DNA of 64,000 nucleotides, taken from NCBI RefSeq assembly GCF_007970665.1, contig NZ_CP042430.1, positions 682,001-746,000 of the forward strand, written 5' to 3'. This DNA comes from Baekduia soli. GTDB lineage: Bacteria; Actinomycetota; Thermoleophilia; Solirubrobacterales; Solirubrobacteraceae. Below are positions 51,251 to 58,177 of this stretch, piece by piece. How positions within the stretch are numbered: position 1 is the stretch's first letter; each line of letters starts with the position of its first letter. Under the pieces are notes generated by a model. The model saw only the letters and a program-made list of their open reading frames with translations. It did not search any database and had not been told where the DNA came from. The position numbers and the translations under genes are program-made.

Positions 51251-51802
51251 CTACCCGCGGTCCGGGCGATCCGGATGGATGTCGTCGATCGTGGCGCAGG
51301 CCACGTAGGGCGCCCCGGCCGCCGCCTCGATGGCCGCGCCGCCGCCGGCGAGGCGGTCCAGGACCGAGACGACCCCGACGATCTCCAGGCCGGCCTCCTG
51401 GACGGCCTCGATGGCCTGCAGGGTCGAGCCACCGGTCGTCACCACGTCCTCGACGATCACGCAGCGGTCGCCGGGCTCCAGCAGCGGGCCCTCGATGCGC
51501 CGCTGCAGCCCGTGCTGCTTGGCGTCCTTGCGCACGAAGAAGGCCTTGCCGTCGAACCCGCCCGCCAGCGCCGCGCACGCGACGGGGTCGGCGCCCATGG
51601 TCAGGCCGCCGACCGCGGTCGCGCCCCAGCCGGCAGCGTGGCCGGCGACGATCTCGCCGAGCGCGGCGAAGCCGGGCGGGCGCAGGATCGCGCGCTTGGC
51701 GTCGACGTAGTACTGGGCGGTGGCTCCGCTGGTTAACACGACCTCGCCGATGACGAGGGCGTGGATCCGAAGTTCGTCCACGAGGCGTTGGGTGGCGTCC
51801 AT
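51251..51802 (-). CDS. pyrE: Orotate phosphoribosyltransferase
   Basis: A 183-residue enzyme joining orotate to PRPP to form OMP in pyrimidine synthesis. The start region is VIGEVVLTSGATAQYYVDAK, the orotate loop FFVRKDAKQHGLQRRIEGP carries the flexible-loop Lys-Asp-x-Lys, and the PRPP-binding motif is CVIVEDVVTTGGSTLQA. Length is normal. ATG 51802 has TAGACT 10 bases upstream; a longer frame to 52024 overlaps the divergent gene and is rejected. Confidence 0.95.
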   Translation of the reverse strand: MDATQRLVDELRIHALVIGEVVLTSGATAQYYVDAKRAILRPPGFAALGEIVAGHAAGWGATAVGGLTMGADPVACAALAGGFDGKAFFVRKDAKQHGLQRRIEGPLLEPGDRCVIVEDVVTTGGSTLQAIEAVQEAGLEIVGVVSVLDRLAGGGAAIEAAAGAPYVACATIDDIHPDRPDRG

Positions 51803-51811
51803 GAGCGGCCG

Positions 51812-51818
51812 TAGTCTA
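51812..51818. promoter_or_regulatory. Palindromic TAGTCTA: back-to-back -10 elements for pyrE and the 51824 gene
   Basis: TAGTCT (51812-51817, plus strand) ends 6 bases before GTG 51824. TAGACT (51818-51813, minus strand) ends 10 bases before ATG 51802. One 7-bp palindrome therefore serves both divergent leaderless genes, which start only 21 bases apart. Confidence 0.6.
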
Positions 51819-51823
51819 AGGAC

Positions 51824-52186
51824 GTGCTGGAGCGCGTCCTGCGACTGGCGGCGATCATCTGCAGCCTCCTGGTCGCGGCCGGGTGGGTGTGGTTCGCCGC
51901 CAACGAGACCAACGCGGCCTCCCAGGACACCCAGCAGGAGATCGCCGGGCGTCAGGCGGCCCGCGTCGCCGACCCCAGCCCGGACCAGGAGCGCGCGCGC
52001 GAGCGGGTCAACGGCAAGGTGCACGAGGCCATCGACGACGCCAACGACGTCCTGCTCAAGCCGTTCGCGTTCGTCGCCCGCAGCAGCTCGAGCAAGTGGG
52101 TGCGCCGGACGGTGCCCGCGCTGCTGGCGCTGCTGGTCTACGGCTTCGGGCTCGGCCTGCTTGCCCGCTTCGCCGCCGGACGATGA
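51824..52186 (+). CDS. Small membrane protein of unknown function
   Basis: A 120-residue protein with two TM helices, one near each end (LAAIICSLLVAAGWVWFAA and VPALLALLVYGFGLGLLARF). Between them lies a polar helical stretch (ASQDTQQEIAGRQAARVAD) ending in NGKVHEAIDDANDVLLKP. I know no function. It overlaps the GCS2 gene by four bases, so it is co-expressed with it. Confidence 0.72.
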   Translation: MLERVLRLAAIICSLLVAAGWVWFAANETNAASQDTQQEIAGRQAARVADPSPDQERARERVNGKVHEAIDDANDVLLKPFAFVARSSSSKWVRRTVPALLALLVYGFGLGLLARFAAGR

Positions 52187-53280
52187 CGGCCACGGCCTTC
52201 GGCGGCGCCGGGCGGGACTTCGCCCTCGGCGTCGAGGAGGAGCTCATCGTCGTCGACCCGGTGACGCTCGCGCTGTCGCACACGGGCGTCGAGGTCCTGG
52301 AGCGGATGGAGGTGCCGGAGGGGACGGGGTCGGCGCACCCCGACACCTACGCCGCGCTCGTCGAGCTCGCCTCGCCCGTCGTGCACTCGGCGGGCGAGGG
52401 CGTGGCGTCCATCGCCGCGCTGCGCGCCCGGGCCCGGGCCGCCGGGGCGACGCTCATCGGCGCCGGCATCCATCCCGACGGCGCGTTCGGCGACGTGGTG
52501 CACGTGCCCGAGGCGCGCTACGACGAGATCCACGCGCAGCTGCGCGGCCTGCTGCGGCGCACCCCGACGTGCGCGCTGCACGTGCACGTGGGGATGCCGG
52601 ACGCCGAGACGGCCATCCGCGTGTACAACGGCCTGCGCGAGCACCTGCCGCTGCTGCAGGCGCTGGCGGCCAACTCGCCGTTCTGGCACGGACACGACTC
52701 CGGGCTGGCGACGGCGCGGGCCCAGCTCTTCCGAGGCTACCCGCGCGGCGACATCCCCCCGGCGTTCGCGTCGTTCGCCGCGTTCGAGGATCTCGTCGAC
52801 CAGCTCGTGGCGGCCGGCGACGCGCCCGACTACACGTTCCTGTGGTGGGACCTGCGGCCCCACCCGCGCCTGGGCACGGTCGAGCTGCGCGCCATGGACG
52901 CGCAGTCGTCGCTGTGGTCGGTCGCGGCGCTCACCGCGCTCGTCGCCGGGCTGGCGCGCGCGGCCGCCGAGGACGACCGGCTCTCCTGGACGCCGCGGGC
53001 GGTCCTCATGGAGTCGAGCTTCCGCGCCGCGCGCGACGGGCTGGGCGCCACGCTGCTGCACGAGGGCGCGCTGCGCCCGGTGCCCGAGATCGCGCGCGCC
53101 GCCGTGGCCCGCGCCCGCCCGTTCGCCGCCGAGCTGGGCTCCGAGGAGCAGCTGGGCCTCGTGGAGCGGCTGCTGACCGAGGGGGGCGGGGCCGACCGCC
53201 AGCGCGCGGCACACGCCCGCGGCGGGATGCCCGGGCTCCTGCGCCACCTGGCCGCGGAGACTGCGCACGACCTCGCCTAG
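52183..53280 (+). CDS. Glutamate-cysteine ligase-type carboxylate-amine ligase (GCS2/YbdK family)
   Basis: A 365-residue ATP-dependent ligase joining an acidic amino acid carboxylate to an amine. The family start is FALGVEEELIVVDP. Further marks: ALHVHVGMPDAETAIRVYNGL, LQALAANSPFWHGHDSGLAT, YTFLWWDLRPHPRLGTVELR. Actinobacterial members may make gamma-glutamylcysteine for mycothiol-like or ergothioneine routes, but the true substrate is unresolved. The ATG overlaps the upstream membrane protein stop (ATGA). Confidence 0.9.
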   Translation: MTATAFGGAGRDFALGVEEELIVVDPVTLALSHTGVEVLERMEVPEGTGSAHPDTYAALVELASPVVHSAGEGVASIAALRARARAAGATLIGAGIHPDGAFGDVVHVPEARYDEIHAQLRGLLRRTPTCALHVHVGMPDAETAIRVYNGLREHLPLLQALAANSPFWHGHDSGLATARAQLFRGYPRGDIPPAFASFAAFEDLVDQLVAAGDAPDYTFLWWDLRPHPRLGTVELRAMDAQSSLWSVAALTALVAGLARAAAEDDRLSWTPRAVLMESSFRAARDGLGATLLHEGALRPVPEIARAAVARARPFAAELGSEEQLGLVERLLTEGGGADRQRAAHARGGMPGLLRHLAAETAHDLA

Positions 53281-53289
53281 GGGCTAGGC

Positions 53290-54318
53290 CTAGGTGTAGA
53301 CGTCCACGAGGTCGCCATAGGAGATCCAGCGGAAGATCGACACGGCGTCGGGCACCGGCTCGCGCAGGCACCCGTGGCTGGCCGCGTAGACCGGGACCTC
53401 GGCGTAGCCGTGGATCCCGTAGCCGCCGTGGAAGTAGGACGTGAAGACCATGCCCTTGGCGTTGGTCCCGGGCGTCTTGGAGTACACGCGGAACGTGCCC
53501 AGGACCGTCGGCGTCGACGGCTTGCCCGACGAGATCGGGTAGATCCGGTCGACCTTGCCGCCCTTGATGAGCGCCATGACCTGCAGCGAGAGATCCGCCT
53601 CGACGTGCTTGCCGTGCTTGGGGAAGCGGATCTTGAACCGCCCGGCGCCGCGCACGAGGCGGCGCATCATGTCGCTCGTCGCGGTCTCCGTGCGCGCCAG
53701 GCCGGTGACCTTGCGGAAGGCCAGGACGGCCCGCGCGGTGCGCGCGTCGTAGAGGCCGCGGGCGCCGACGACGTAGCCCAGGCGGCGCAGGCGGCTCTGC
53801 AGGAGGCGCACGCCGGCGCCGCGGGCGCCGGGCGCCACGCTGCGGGGCAGCACGTCGAGCCCGTGGGCCTTGGCGACCATCGTCGCCTGCTCGGCCGTGG
53901 CGCGATGGCTGGCGCGCACCACGAGGTGGCCGCGGCCCGTCGTGCGCAGCCCGAGCAGGAACGTGCCCGTGGCCCCGTCGCTGCCCGGCCGCACCGCGAC
54001 GCGCCGGCTGACGACCTTCGTCGTCCCGCGGTAGAGGCGCACGACGACCTGCTGGCCGGCGACGTAGGGCGCGACGGTCCCCTCGACGCGGACGCGATCG
54101 CCCGACAGCACCGCAGCGGGCGAGCCCGTGACCTTCTTGAGCACGATGGACAGGGCGCCCGGGGCGGGGACCTGCGGGACCGGCGGGACCGGCGGGGCGA
54201 CGGGGGGCGGCGTGGTCGTGCTGGGCGGCGTCGTCCCCGACGGGACCGGGGTCTGCGCCGCGGCCGGCGCGGCGACGGCGGCGGCAGCGGCGACGACGAG
54301 GGCGATCGGGCGGCGCAT
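53290..54318 (-). CDS. L,D-transpeptidase (YkuD) with peptidoglycan-binding domain
   Basis: A 342-residue secreted enzyme making 3-3 crosslinks in peptidoglycan or anchoring proteins. A signal peptide (MRRPIALVVAAAAAVAAPAAA) precedes a Pro/Thr linker, beta domains, a PG_binding_1 domain (VRLLQSRLRRLGYVV) and a YkuD domain with the catalytic HGGYGIHGY and SHGCLREPVPDA, including the nucleophilic Cys. I prefer ATG 54318 because TACGAT (54334-54329) overlaps the upstream ATG 54330 and lies 10 bases from 54318. Confidence 0.91.
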   Translation of the reverse strand: MRRPIALVVAAAAAVAAPAAAQTPVPSGTTPPSTTTPPPVAPPVPPVPQVPAPGALSIVLKKVTGSPAAVLSGDRVRVEGTVAPYVAGQQVVVRLYRGTTKVVSRRVAVRPGSDGATGTFLLGLRTTGRGHLVVRASHRATAEQATMVAKAHGLDVLPRSVAPGARGAGVRLLQSRLRRLGYVVGARGLYDARTARAVLAFRKVTGLARTETATSDMMRRLVRGAGRFKIRFPKHGKHVEADLSLQVMALIKGGKVDRIYPISSGKPSTPTVLGTFRVYSKTPGTNAKGMVFTSYFHGGYGIHGYAEVPVYAASHGCLREPVPDAVSIFRWISYGDLVDVYT

Positions 54319-54328
54319 GGGCGCGCGC

Positions 54329-54334
54329 ATCGTA
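54329..54334 (-). promoter_or_regulatory. Candidate -10 TACGAT of the L,D-transpeptidase gene
   Basis: TACGAT on the minus strand ends 10 bases before ATG 54318 and overlaps ATG 54330, which argues against the earlier start. Confidence 0.4.
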
Positions 54335-54363
54335 CTGAGCAGGACCGCGGTCCGGTACGAGGA

Positions 54364-55242
54364 TCAGGCGGTTCGGGCGGCGAGGTCCGGCTCTGGACCC
54401 CAGGCCCGCAGCCCGAGGGCCACGAACAGCGCGATGCCGCCCAGGGCGCCGATCAGCACGACGGGGATCTCCCAGCCCCAGTGCTCGCTGCTGGCCATGG
54501 CGAAGGAGTTGTTGATGCAGTGCAGGGCGATGCCGGGATACAGGGAGCGCGTCCGGTCGCGCAGCAGGCACAGCCCGGTGCCCAGGACGGCGAGCGGCAC
54601 GAGGAAGGCGATCGGCGAGCCGAAGACGTGCACGACCCCGAACGCCAGGCCGGTCAGCACGGCCGCCGGCCAGAGGCCGAGCCGGCGCAGCGAGCCGAAG
54701 AAGTAGCCGCGGAACAGGAACTCCTCGGCCAGCGGCGCGCACACGCACACCACGAACGTGACGGCGACGAGCGCGATCGTGCTGCGGTCGGCACCCAGGT
54801 CCTTCGTGATCGTGTCCTGCTCGCTGGACCGGCCGATCGCCGTCAGCCACAGGTAGCTGACGAGGATGAACGCGAGGTAGCCGCCGATCGTCAGGCCGAT
54901 CGCCGCGCGGACGCTGGACGGCGGGCGCAGGCCGAACTGCCACGGGCGCGGCCGGGCGATGATGCGGGCGAACAGCAGGGCGGCGCCGACCAGGCACGCG
55001 TCCTGGACGACGATCGACGCGATGCTCACCGACGGCGGCGGGTCGCTCAGGCTCGCCCCGAACGCGGCGCCGATGCCGCCGATGAGGATGGCCAGGAGCG
55101 TCGCCGCGCCGAAGCCCGCGAGGAGGGCCGCGGGGCCCGACCAGGCCGGCCACGCGGGCATGGCCCGGCGCGGCGGCGCGCCCGCGGGAAGCTCCGGGTG
55201 CTCGGGCGGGGAGGGGTGCGGCGCGGCCGGGACGCTCGTCAT
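54364..55242 (-). CDS. CPBP family intramembrane glutamic endopeptidase
   Basis: A 292-residue multi-pass membrane protease of the CAAX/bacteriocin-processing (Rce1-like) family. The catalytic motif is APLAEEFLFRGYFFGSLRR with the Glu-Glu pair and Arg, followed by LAFGVVHVFG with the conserved His and HCINNSFAMA. A Pro-rich N-terminus precedes eight or so TM helices. The ATG overlaps the HAD stop (ATGA). Its substrate is unknown; a link to the lasso locus is not supported. Confidence 0.9.
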   Translation of the reverse strand: MTSVPAAPHPSPPEHPELPAGAPPRRAMPAWPAWSGPAALLAGFGAATLLAILIGGIGAAFGASLSDPPPSVSIASIVVQDACLVGAALLFARIIARPRPWQFGLRPPSSVRAAIGLTIGGYLAFILVSYLWLTAIGRSSEQDTITKDLGADRSTIALVAVTFVVCVCAPLAEEFLFRGYFFGSLRRLGLWPAAVLTGLAFGVVHVFGSPIAFLVPLAVLGTGLCLLRDRTRSLYPGIALHCINNSFAMASSEHWGWEIPVVLIGALGGIALFVALGLRAWGPEPDLAARTA

Positions 55243-55958
55243 GCGCCCTGGAGGGTAGGGCCCTCGGGCCCCACGAGCGCCCGCAGGTCCGCGATGGCGC
55301 GCAGGCCGCGGGCCGCGGCGCGCCCGGTGCGGTCCACGAGCACGGGCGCGATCCCCGCCGCGCGGGCGCCGGCGACGTCGGCCTCGACGCTGTCGCCGAC
55401 GTGCAGCGCCCGCTCGGGCGCCACGCCGCCGGCCAGCTCCAGCGCCCGGGCGAAGATCGCCGGGTCGGGCTTGGCCGCGCCGGCCTCGGCCGAGCTGATG
55501 GCCGCGTCGACCAGCGGCGCCAGGCCGGTGGTCGCCAGGGCCTCGTGCAGGGAGACGTCCCAGTTGCTGACGACGACGAGCGCCGCGCCGCGCGAGCGCA
55601 GCTGCGCCAGCACGCCCGGGACGTCCGGGAACGCCCGGAAGCGCAGGCTGGCCAGCAGGACGTCGCGGAGGTCCGGCAGGCCACGCGCGTGCTCGGGCAG
55701 CGCCGCGTCGAGCACGCCCGCGCAGCGGTCGCGCAGGTCGGCCAGCGCGGCGCCGTCGACCGCCTCGTCGTGGTGGGCGCGGTAGTAGGCGATCTCGGCC
55801 CGCAGCGCGACCGCGGCCTCGTCGCGGCCGATCGTGACGCCGCGCCGCGCCAGCTCGGCGCACAGCAGCGGCGCCGGCGGGTCGAAGCCCAGCAGCGTGC
55901 CCATCGCGTCGAGCAGGACGGCGTCGCGGCCGTCGGCCAGCCCCCGTGCGGCGCCCAC
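55239..55958 (-). CDS. HAD superfamily hydrolase
   Basis: A 239-residue HAD phosphatase-like protein. Motif I is VLLDAMGTLLGFD, with the nucleophile Asp but Met at the usual second acidic position, as in the D-A-V-G-T-L subgroup. Motif II is LVVVSNWDVS, motif III Lys in AGAAKPDPAIFARAL, and motif IV LHVGDSVEADVAGA. The start GTG 55958 lies two bases after the stop of the upstream membrane glycosyltransferase gene. Substrate unknown. Confidence 0.88.
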   Translation of the reverse strand: MGAARGLADGRDAVLLDAMGTLLGFDPPAPLLCAELARRGVTIGRDEAAVALRAEIAYYRAHHDEAVDGAALADLRDRCAGVLDAALPEHARGLPDLRDVLLASLRFRAFPDVPGVLAQLRSRGAALVVVSNWDVSLHEALATTGLAPLVDAAISSAEAGAAKPDPAIFARALELAGGVAPERALHVGDSVEADVAGARAAGIAPVLVDRTGRAAARGLRAIADLRALVGPEGPTLQGA

Positions 55959-55960
55959 GC

Positions 55961-57235
55961 TCAGGCCACCCAGTGCCAGGTCGAGAAGAGCGCGCTGAAC
56001 GCCGCCAGGCCGGCGGCGAAGAGCCCGAGGACGACTGCGCGGCGCGCCGCCGACCCGCGCGCGAGCCAGAGGCCGATCCAGAGGAACAGCGGGTACAGGA
56101 CGGCCTCGAAGCGCGGCAGGGACATCAGCGGCTGCGGGCCCACGGGATAGGACAGCGGCAGCAGCAGCGCGGTGGCGGCGTAGGCGCCGTGGGCGAGCGG
56201 CAGCCGCCGCAGCGCGCCGGCCAGGGCCGGGACGGCGGCCACGAGGAACCCGAAGAGCATGAGGTTGTGGCGCCCGACCTCGACGGGGTCGCCGCCCGCC
56301 GGCCGGAAGTACACGGGCGGCGCGGCGCCGTGGACGACCTGGCGCGCGCCGTCCCACGCGGCGACGGCGCCGTCGCGCACCCCGGCCCAGGGGCCGGCCA
56401 GGCTGCGGTGCCACGTGTCCTGGGCCGAGAACGGGGCCGTGAACCCGTGGCCGCCCAGTGCGAGGAAGCCACAGTAGGCCAGCAGGCCGAGCGGGACGAC
56501 CCCCAGCCAGGCCAGGTCGGCGACCCGCGCGCGCCCGGGACCGCGGGCCCGCCACCCGTCGAGCCACAGCAGCGCGAGCGGCACGAGCAGCAGCAGGCCG
56601 GCGCTGCGCGTCGCCGCCGCCAGCGCCCCGAGGACGCCCGCCGCCGCCCAGCGGCCGGTGCGGGCGCAGAGCACAGCGCCGACCGACACGAGCAGGAACA
56701 GGGACTCCGAGTAGGCCGCCGAGAACCAGAGCGCGCCCGGGAACAGCGCGAGGGCCAGGACCGCCCAGCGCGCGGCCTCGTCGCCCACCTCGAGCACCGC
56801 GAGCCGGTGCAGCACCGCCAGCGCGGCCAGGAACGCCGCGCAGGAGATCGCGATCGCCGCCAGCAGCGGCGAGCCGCAGAGGATCCCGCCCACGCGCACC
56901 AGCAGCGGGTAGAGCGGGAAGAACGCGGTGCGGTCGCCGCCGTCGTAGCCCGAGCCGGCGATGGCCAGGAACCACACCGAATCCCAGCGGGCGGCCGGGC
57001 CGACGAGCAGGTCGGCCAGCGGACCATAGGGCCGCGTGAGACCGGCCGGGTCGAACGCGACGCGATGGGCGGCCTGTTGGCCCCAGACGCCGATCGCGGC
57101 CAGGCCGGCGGCCCACACCACGACGCGCGAGATCCAGAACGCCCGCCACGCCGCGGCCAGGTCGGCGCGATCGGCGAGCGGGGCCCGGTGGCGAGCCCTC
57201 GTCGCGGCCCCCTGCTCTTGTACGGTCAGCGCCAC
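55961..57235 (-). CDS. PIG-V-like GT-C membrane mannosyltransferase
   Basis: A 424-residue polytopic protein, about ten TM helices, resembling PIG-V/GPI mannosyltransferase-type enzymes that use dolichyl/polyprenyl-phosphate mannose. The luminal-loop acidic motif is ARWDSVWFLAIAGSGYDG, followed by TAFFPLYPLLVRV and SESLFLLVSVGAVL with the SAAYSESLFL signature. The C-terminal QPLMSLPRFEAVLYPLF also fits. The start codon GTG 57235-57233 abuts the divergent MscS GTG in a CACGTG palindrome. Confidence 0.82.
   Translation of the reverse strand: MALTVQEQGAATRARHRAPLADRADLAAAWRAFWISRVVVWAAGLAAIGVWGQQAAHRVAFDPAGLTRPYGPLADLLVGPAARWDSVWFLAIAGSGYDGGDRTAFFPLYPLLVRVGGILCGSPLLAAIAISCAAFLAALAVLHRLAVLEVGDEAARWAVLALALFPGALWFSAAYSESLFLLVSVGAVLCARTGRWAAAGVLGALAAATRSAGLLLLVPLALLWLDGWRARGPGRARVADLAWLGVVPLGLLAYCGFLALGGHGFTAPFSAQDTWHRSLAGPWAGVRDGAVAAWDGARQVVHGAAPPVYFRPAGGDPVEVGRHNLMLFGFLVAAVPALAGALRRLPLAHGAYAATALLLPLSYPVGPQPLMSLPRFEAVLYPLFLWIGLWLARGSAARRAVVLGLFAAGLAAFSALFSTWHWVA
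57221..57226 (+). promoter_or_regulatory. Candidate -10 TACGGT of the MscS gene
   Basis: TACGGT ends 9 bases before GTG 57236 and lies inside the start of the divergent membrane glycosyltransferase gene. Confidence 0.4.
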
Positions 57236-58009
57236 GTGACCCACATCGTCGCGGAGACCTGGCTCCACCGCCACAGCGGGCTGTTCACGGCCCTCGGGAC
57301 GCTCCTGGCCGCAGCGCTCATCGTGCTCGTCCTGGACCGCTTCCTCGTCCGCCGCGCCGGGCGCCTGGCCCGTGCCGTGACGGGCTACGACGGCCTGTCG
57401 CAGGACGCCGCCACGCGCCTGCGCTTCGCCCGGCGCACGGTCGAGGCGGTCATCGTCGTCATCGCGATCGCGATCGCGCTGTCGCAGTTCGACTCGCTCG
57501 ACAAGGTCGGGCGCACCCTGCTGGCCTCCAGCGCGATCACCGCCGCCGTCGTCGGGTTCGCCGCGCGCCAGACGCTGGCCAACGCGGTCGCCGGGATCCT
57601 GCTGGCCGTCGTGCAGCCGATCCGCATCGGCGACCTCATCACGTTCGAGGGCGAGACGGGCACCGTCGAGGACGTCGGGCTGACCTACACGTGGCTGCGC
57701 ACGGGCGCCGACGCCCGGATCCTCATCCCCAACGAGCGCCTGGCCGGTGGGATCCTGCGCAACGACTCCATCCGCTCGCCGACGGTCTCCACCGAGGTCT
57801 CGGTGTGGCTGGCGCCCGACGCCGACGAGGCCGTGGCGCTCGAGGCCCTGCGCGCGCTCGGCGTCCGCGCGCGGCTGGCCGAGAGCACCCACGAGGGGCT
57901 GCGCCTGGTGGTCGTCGGCGACCCGGCCGCGCCCGGCGACCGGATCGCCCGCGAGGGCGACCTGCGGGCGGCGGCGCTCGGCGCGCTGCGGGCGTCCGGC
58001 GTGCGCTGA
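57236..58009 (+). CDS. MscS-type mechanosensitive ion channel
   Basis: A 257-residue small-conductance channel that opens under membrane tension. Two N-terminal TM segments (LFTALGTLLAAALIVLVL and VEAVIVVIAIAIALSQF) precede the pore helix AITAAVVGFAARQTLANAVAG and the beta domain start VVQPIRIGDLITFEGETGTV, then LIPNERLAGGILRNDS. The C-terminal domain is short. GTG 57236 is taken as the start because upstream sequence belongs to the divergent gene. Confidence 0.9.
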   Translation: MTHIVAETWLHRHSGLFTALGTLLAAALIVLVLDRFLVRRAGRLARAVTGYDGLSQDAATRLRFARRTVEAVIVVIAIAIALSQFDSLDKVGRTLLASSAITAAVVGFAARQTLANAVAGILLAVVQPIRIGDLITFEGETGTVEDVGLTYTWLRTGADARILIPNERLAGGILRNDSIRSPTVSTEVSVWLAPDADEAVALEALRALGVRARLAESTHEGLRLVVVGDPAAPGDRIAREGDLRAAALGALRASGVR

Positions 58010-58019
58010 GGGGCGAACG

Positions 58020-58035
58020 CCGGCCCAGGGGCCGG
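58020..58035 (+). terminator. Hairpin terminator after the MscS gene
   Basis: CCGGCC-cagg-GGCCGG in the context GAACGCCGGCCC, eleven bases past the stop. The same GAACGCCGGCCC...GGCCGGG arrangement recurs after the IF-1 gene. Confidence 0.55.
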
Positions 58036-58115
58036 GTTGGCTGCGGATGTCGGCCCCGGGGGCCGCACCTGCGGACCCGCGCCGTCGGACCGGCGGAGGG
58101 TTCTCGGGACCGGGC

Positions 58116-58121
58116 TAGAAT
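58116..58121 (+). promoter_or_regulatory. Candidate -10 TAGAAT of the class A PBP gene
   Basis: TAGAAT lies 56 bases before ATG 58178, giving an mRNA with a leader, unlike most genes here. The -35 is not clear. Confidence 0.45.
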
Positions 58122-58177
58122 CAGCACTTCGCGTGCGCGCCTCTGGGGAGGGGCTGACCAGCGCCCGCCTCCACCTC

